From Emticicia sp031378345 (GTDB taxonomy: Bacteria > Bacteroidota > Bacteroidia > Cytophagales > Spirosomataceae), in NCBI GenBank assembly GCA_031378345.1, contig JANNDY010000135.1, positions 57,694-121,693 on the forward strand: a stretch of 64,000 nt of DNA, written 5' to 3'. Under the pieces are notes generated by a model. That model was given only the letters and a program-made list of their open reading frames with translations, made no database searches and was not told where the DNA came from. The translations under genes and the position numbers were made by a program. Shown one piece after another: positions 59,860 through 64,000 of the stretch. The stretch's first letter is position 1, and the number at the start of each line of letters is the position of its first letter.

Positions 59860-61134
59860 ATGCCCAAAATTTATCAACTCAAAATATCACTTCACGAAGA
59901 TTATATTCAACCTCCAATTTGGCGTAAAGTAACGATCAATGGTGAAAAAACTTTGTTTGACCTTCATTATGTTATTCAAGGGGCGATGGGGTGGCAATGC
60001 TCGCATTTGTATGCGTATTATCATGCAGATTCATCAAAAAAACATCCTGACAGAAGAAATGTCGGTTATGCCGATGTTAGGCTCATGGAAGGTGAGTTAG
60101 ATTATAAAGATGATAAACTCTTCAAAATCAAAGATATTTTCAAAAATATAGATGATTTGATGTTTTATGAGTATGATTTTGGCGATGGTTGGGAACATTC
60201 GATTCGCTTAGAAGCTATTATTGAAACAGCTCAAGATTCAAAACCAGCTTGTATTGATGGAGAAAGAAATTGCCCACCCGAAGACTGCGGAGGACTGCCA
60301 GGCTATCTTGACTTAGTCGAAGCTATGAAGAAACCAAAAAGTCAAGAAGCAAGAGAATTAAGGGAATGGCTCGGAGAAACATATAATCCTGAGAAGTTTA
60401 ATCTCAAAAAAGCAAACCATGATATTGAATATGGCAGAACAATGACAGAGGCAAATATGATGAGAGATATGCTTTTTGCTGGAAATAGTGGCGACAGTGG
60501 TTTGGATATTTCATCTTTCATGAATTCATTGATTTCGGGGAATCAAAATTTCCAGAAACAAATGAATCGTTTGAGTGCTGTTGGTAAAGTTTTAACATTG
60601 AAAATTTCGGTTCAAGGCATAAAGCCCGAAATATCAAGAACGATTGAAGTAGAATCTAAGATTAAATTTCGAGATTTGATGAAGCTTATTCGAGCATCTT
60701 TTGGTTGGTTAGATGCAAATACCGATATGGGCTATTATTTTACTATTGATGGTAAAAAATTTGGAAAAGCCTCTCTTTTCAATGGCTGGTATAGTCCTGC
60801 AATGCAAAAGAAAGTTCCTTCGGGAGTTTATGACGACTCAACAATAAAACTGAACGAATTTTTTATGACTGTAGGCGAAGCAGTAAATAGCAATATGCCT
60901 TTGTACGCATGGAAATTTAGAGTCAAATGTGAAGCCATCAACGACAAAGATAAAAAGAATACAAATTATCCTATTTGTATTGCTGGCAAAGGAAATTTAA
61001 CTCCAAAACCGACCAGTTTTAATGAAATAGAGAAGTATATTGCCTTTATCGAAACAAATACTGATATTCCAGAAAATGCGGATTTAGAGAAAATAAATGA
61101 GTTTTTTGATGGCTTTAGAAAGAAAAAAGCATAA
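59860..61134 (+). CDS. plasmid pRiA4b ORF-3-like protein with internal duplication
   Basis: 424 residues. The first ~190 match the pRiA4b ORF-3 family: YQLKISLHEDYIQPPIWRKV, FYEYDFGDGWEHSIRLE and CIDGERNCPPEDCGGLPGY. The second half (about 245-424) repeats the plan in decayed form: LTLKISVQGIKPEISRTIEV, LYAWKFRVKCEAI and CIAGKGNLTPKP, without the cysteine cluster. It is cytosolic with unknown function; some members are linked to mobile elements. It is flanked by terminators on both sides, so it is transcribed alone. Confidence 0.82.
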   Translation: MPKIYQLKISLHEDYIQPPIWRKVTINGEKTLFDLHYVIQGAMGWQCSHLYAYYHADSSKKHPDRRNVGYADVRLMEGELDYKDDKLFKIKDIFKNIDDLMFYEYDFGDGWEHSIRLEAIIETAQDSKPACIDGERNCPPEDCGGLPGYLDLVEAMKKPKSQEARELREWLGETYNPEKFNLKKANHDIEYGRTMTEANMMRDMLFAGNSGDSGLDISSFMNSLISGNQNFQKQMNRLSAVGKVLTLKISVQGIKPEISRTIEVESKIKFRDLMKLIRASFGWLDANTDMGYYFTIDGKKFGKASLFNGWYSPAMQKKVPSGVYDDSTIKLNEFFMTVGEAVNSNMPLYAWKFRVKCEAINDKDKKNTNYPICIAGKGNLTPKPTSFNEIEKYIAFIETNTDIPENADLEKINEFFDGFRKKKA

Positions 61135-61203
61135 AAATGAATATGATTGAAGGCATTGATTTGTGTCTTTTGAAGGTTTTGCGTGAAAAAACACAGATTA
61201 TCC

Positions 61204-61237
61204 AAACGCCTCGACCAAAATCAAGGCGTTTTCTTTT
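61204..61237 (+). terminator. terminator of the pRiA4b-like gene
   Basis: AAACGCCT pairs with AGGCGTTT, followed by TCTTTTTT. Confidence 0.8.
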
Positions 61238-61372
61238 TTATAAAATGTTTGAATGTTTTACCTCCAAAAACAAATTTTCTTGCCGAACTTTGTGGTATAA
61301 TATCATTTGTGAATTGATTACATTTTTTTCAATTTCCAAATTGTCGCATCTCCAAATTTTCAAATTAATTAT

Positions 61373-62344
61373 ATGCTAATCAATCGCCCACGTAGAAATA
61401 GAAAAAGTGCTGCCATCAGAGATTTGGTGCAGGAAACAAGCCTTTCGGTCAATGATTTTATCTTTCCGATGTTTGTCATGGAAGGCTCAGGGATTAAGAG
61501 CGAAATAAAATCTATGCCTAATATTTTTCGCTTTTCGTTAGATACTTTGCTGGAAGAAATCAAAGAAGTTTCGGACTTGGGTATTAAATCTATTTGCCTT
61601 TTTCCAAATTATCCAGAATCAAAAAAAGATAAATACGCTACCGAAAGTTATAATTCTAATACGCTGTATATCAAGGCTTTAAGTGAAATAAAAAACAAAT
61701 TTCCGCACATAGCTTTAATGACAGACGTGGCAATGGACCCTTACAGCAGCGACGGACACGATGGTTTGGTAGAAAATGGTCAGATTTTAAATGATGAAAC
61801 GCTTGATATTTTAGGCAAAATGGCTCTTGCTCAAGCCCGTGCGGGTGCAGATATTTTAGGGCCGTCAGATATGATGGATGGACGAATTGGTTATATTCGT
61901 GAGTTGTTAGACGATGAGGGTTTTACAAATGTGAGCATTATGTCATATTCAGTAAAATATGCGAGTGCTTTCTATGGCCCTTTTCGTGATGCTCTTGATT
62001 CTGCCCCAAAATTTGGTGATAAAAAAACGTATCAAATGAACCCTGCCAATGTTCGTGAAGCCCTCATCGAAGGTAAGCTCGACATGGATGAAGGAGCAGA
62101 TTTTTTAATGGTAAAACCTGCATTTTCGTACTTAGATGTTATTAAAACAATGGCTGATAATTTCGATTTGCCAATTGCCGCTTACAATGTTTCGGGCGAA
62201 TATGCCATGATAAAGGCTGCCGCTCAAAATGGCTGGCTCGACAACGACAAAGCCATGCTCGAAATGCTTTTGAGCATCAAACGTGCAGGAGCAAAAATCA
62301 TTTTGAGTTATTTTGCAAAAGAATACGCTCTATTAAAAGCTTAA
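61373..62344 (+). CDS. hemB: porphobilinogen synthase (delta-aminolevulinate dehydratase)
   Basis: Condenses two 5-aminolevulinate molecules to porphobilinogen in haem synthesis. Family features are FPMFVMEG near the start, LMTDVAMDPYSSDGHDG, the catalytic lysines in MSYSVKYASAFYGPFRDA (near 194) and FLMVKPAFSYLDVI (near 247), and the closing RAGAKIILSYFAKEY. The region DVAMDPYSSDGHDG has replaced the zinc-cysteine cluster of animal and yeast enzymes, as in magnesium-type HemB. pyrC follows 4 bases after its stop, so they are probably co-transcribed. Confidence 0.96.
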   Translation: MLINRPRRNRKSAAIRDLVQETSLSVNDFIFPMFVMEGSGIKSEIKSMPNIFRFSLDTLLEEIKEVSDLGIKSICLFPNYPESKKDKYATESYNSNTLYIKALSEIKNKFPHIALMTDVAMDPYSSDGHDGLVENGQILNDETLDILGKMALAQARAGADILGPSDMMDGRIGYIRELLDDEGFTNVSIMSYSVKYASAFYGPFRDALDSAPKFGDKKTYQMNPANVREALIEGKLDMDEGADFLMVKPAFSYLDVIKTMADNFDLPIAAYNVSGEYAMIKAAAQNGWLDNDKAMLEMLLSIKRAGAKIILSYFAKEYALLKA

Positions 62345-62348
62345 AAAA

Positions 62349-63692
62349 ATGCCACAAACAATCTTAATATTAAACGCCCTCGTAGTAAACGAAGGCAAAA
62401 TACAAAATCTTGATGTTTTTGTAAAAGACGGCATCATCGAAAAAATCGGTCCAGATTTGCAACATTTACAAGCAAATCAAGTAATAGATGCCGCAGGAAA
62501 ATACCTTCTGCCAGGAATCATTGACGACCAAGTGCATTTTCGTGAGCCTGGACTTACGCACAAGGCAACCATTGCTACCGAAGCAAAAGCAGCAGTAACA
62601 GGTGGCACAACGAGTTTCATGGAAATGCCCAATACTGTGCCAAATGCCCTTACACAAGCACTTTTGGAAGATAAATACCAAATTGCAGCACAATCTTCTT
62701 TGGCAAACTACTCGTTTTTTATGGGAGCTTCGAATGACAATTATGACGAAGCCATGCGGACTGACATCAAAAATGTATGTGGTTTGAAGATTTTCATGGG
62801 AAGCTCGACAGGCAATATGTTGGTTGATGATAAAAGTGTTTTGGAGAAAATATTTGCAAACTTCTCTTCATTAATTGCCACCCATTGCGAAGATGAAGCC
62901 ACCGTAAAAGCAAATTTAGCAAAATTCAAAGAGCAATATGGTGACAACTTGCCCTATGATATTCATGCTATTATCCGCAACGAAGAGGCTTGTTATAAGT
63001 CTTCTTCAATGGCGGTTGAATTAGCTAAAAAACACGGTACAAGATTGCATATTTTGCACATTTCATCGGCTGATGAAATTCCTCTTTTCAGCAATTCTTT
63101 ATACACTAAAGAAAGACCGAAGAACATTACTGCCGAAGTTTGTGTACATCACCTTTGGTTCGATGCGGATGATTATAAAACTTTGGGTAATCAAATAAAA
63201 TGTAATCCAGCCATCAAGCACGGTCATCGTGAAAAATTACTTCAAGCATTGCTCGATGACCATTTTGATGTAGTTGCAACCGACCACGCACCGCATACCT
63301 GGGAAGAAAAACAACAACCTTATTGGCAAGCTCCTGCTGGGCTTCCTTTGGTGCAGCACTCGCTTAATGTGATGCTCGAATTTTACAAACAAGGCAAAAT
63401 TTCACTAGAAAAAATTGTACAGAAAATGTCTCATTCTGTGGCAGATTGCTTCCAAATTGAGCGTAGAGGTTATATTCGTGAAGGTTATTGGGCAGATTTG
63501 ACTTTGGTTGATTTGAATCAAAGCACGTTGGTTACCAAAGAAAGCCTTTATGCAAAATGTGCTTGGTCGCCTTTTGAAGGTACAGAATTTCAATCAAAAA
63601 TTACGCATACGATTGTTTCAGGAAATGTTGTTTTTGCCAATGGCAAATTTGATGAAAGCGTAAAAGGACAACGTTTAAGATTTGATAGATAA
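62349..63692 (+). CDS. pyrC: dihydroorotase
   Basis: Cyclises carbamoyl-aspartate to dihydroorotate in pyrimidine synthesis. Motifs are PGIIDDQVHFREPGLTHK, TSFMEMPNT, FMGSSTGNMLV, ATHCEDE, LHILHISSADE and ATDHAPHTWEEK. The first metal-binding histidine of the usual HVH is glutamine here (DQVHF), which I recall as normal for the Bacteroidota form. Length is 447 residues. It sits directly behind hemB. Confidence 0.93.
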   Translation: MPQTILILNALVVNEGKIQNLDVFVKDGIIEKIGPDLQHLQANQVIDAAGKYLLPGIIDDQVHFREPGLTHKATIATEAKAAVTGGTTSFMEMPNTVPNALTQALLEDKYQIAAQSSLANYSFFMGASNDNYDEAMRTDIKNVCGLKIFMGSSTGNMLVDDKSVLEKIFANFSSLIATHCEDEATVKANLAKFKEQYGDNLPYDIHAIIRNEEACYKSSSMAVELAKKHGTRLHILHISSADEIPLFSNSLYTKERPKNITAEVCVHHLWFDADDYKTLGNQIKCNPAIKHGHREKLLQALLDDHFDVVATDHAPHTWEEKQQPYWQAPAGLPLVQHSLNVMLEFYKQGKISLEKIVQKMSHSVADCFQIERRGYIREGYWADLTLVDLNQSTLVTKESLYAKCAWSPFEGTEFQSKITHTIVSGNVVFANGKFDESVKGQRLRFDR

Positions 63693-63706
63693 TACGTTAA
63701 TTTAAA

Positions 63707-63749
63707 ATGCAGAATAGATAACAATTTTTACGAATTATCTATTCTGCAT
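63707..63749. terminator. hairpin after pyrC
   Basis: ATGCAGAATAGATAA pairs perfectly with TTATCTATTCTGCAT (15 bp). Only weak T-richness follows, so it may serve both strands. Confidence 0.6.
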
Positions 63750-63848
63750 CATCATTTTAGCCAATCGCATGCTCGACAATGAAACTTCAAGGCTTTCTCG
63801 ATTGACTGCAATTATTACGATGTTGCAAACAAAACGGATATTGACGGC

Positions 63849-63864
63849 TACCGAAATTTCGGTA
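63849..63864. repeat. perfect 16-bp palindrome
   Basis: TACCGAAATTTCGGTA lies just beyond the stop codon of the minus-strand partial gene. Confidence 0.5.
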
Positions 63865-63872
63865 CTGAGTTA

Positions 63873-64000
63873 TTAATATATGTTAAACATTAAGGGTTTC
63901 ATCATTAGGAGTTCTTCCAATGGATAAATCCTTTTGACAAGCCCTTGTTTCATCGCAGGAGAGACTTTCTTATATTTAGTTTCAAAGCGTTTTGCATCAG
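63873..64000 (-). CDS. possible C-terminus of an unknown gene (partial, runs past the window)
   Basis: On the minus strand an open frame enters from the window edge and reads DAKRFETKYKKVSPAMKQGL, then LVKRIYPLEELLMM, before a stop at 63873-63875. Composition is protein-like. Too little is visible to name a family. Confidence 0.4.
   Translation of the reverse strand, partial: DAKRFETKYKKVSPAMKQGLVKRIYPLEELLMMKPLMFNIY

Noticed and set aside
63720..64000. possible tRNA or IS end at the right edge
   Set aside because: No cloverleaf could be drawn and no terminal repeat with target duplication is visible.

Overview
The window is bacterial chromosome from a Bacteroidota member, most likely a Cytophagales/Spirosomaceae-type organism. 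The signs are low GC, TAnnTTTG-type -7 promoter boxes with almost no Shine-Dalgarno sequences, a carboxypeptidase-regulatory-domain TonB receptor, an RRM/glycine-rich RNA-binding protein, LytS/LytT-type signalling and the Bacteroidota form of dihydroorotase. I cannot fix the genus. I see no rRNA, tRNA, CRISPR array, intact IS element or prophage.

Layout. 1-2.1 kb: the 3' end of recQ and an RRM/Gly-rich RNA-binding gene. 2.1-8.2 kb: two DUF4331 genes (one a lipoprotein), a TonB receptor, a TPR lipoprotein and a HupE/UreJ-type membrane protein, which look like one outer-membrane-to-inner-membrane uptake pathway. 8.4-11.4 kb (-): an RND/ABC-type efflux adaptor and a TolC-like channel. 11.6-15.4 kb: proC, ribD, prmC and a MoxR ATPase. 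ribD carries a palindromic repeat inside its coding sequence and prmC is frameshifted at a heptamer repeat. 15.4-19.1 kb (-): a large PAS/GAF LytS-type sensor kinase. 19.4-29.1 kb: rpoB and rpoC with a ParDE/RelE-like toxin-antitoxin pair between them and a VapBC-like pair after them. 29.2-33.1 kb: a tandem DUF262-DUF262-HNH protein, small antitoxin-like genes and a toxin-antitoxin pair whose toxin is frameshifted. 33.1-36.3 kb (-): a GntR regulator and a bifunctional rhamnulose-1-phosphate aldolase/dehydrogenase. 36.4-39.4 kb: LytTR protein, LytT response regulator and LytS kinase.

40.1-46.7 kb is accessory: a double-HKD phospholipase-D-like protein, a PLD/coiled-coil/J-domain fusion, a MazF-like toxin with an unusual partner, a DUF2971 protein and a WG-repeat protein. 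A decayed copy of the last ~50 codons of a hybrid kinase lies at 42.1 kb, and the intact counterpart ends the kinase gene at 46.76 kb, so the 4.6 kb between them is bracketed by a diverged direct repeat. 46.8-53.0 kb (-): hybrid kinase, DUF1624-like acyltransferase, anti-sigma and ECF sigma factor. 53.2-63.7 kb (+): agmatine deiminase, a small conserved protein, two SurA/PpiC-type foldases, a second MoxR ATPase, a pRiA4b ORF-3-like protein, hemB and pyrC.

Two families of unexplained repeats stand out. One is a ~156-bp nested palindrome in two copies (2.27-2.42 and 8.22-8.38 kb) whose stems differ in sequence but keep their pairing. The other is a scatter of short tandem 7-14-mers, often facing each other as hairpin arms, at gene ends and inside prmC. 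All assignments are from reading the sequence and translations; no database search was run.
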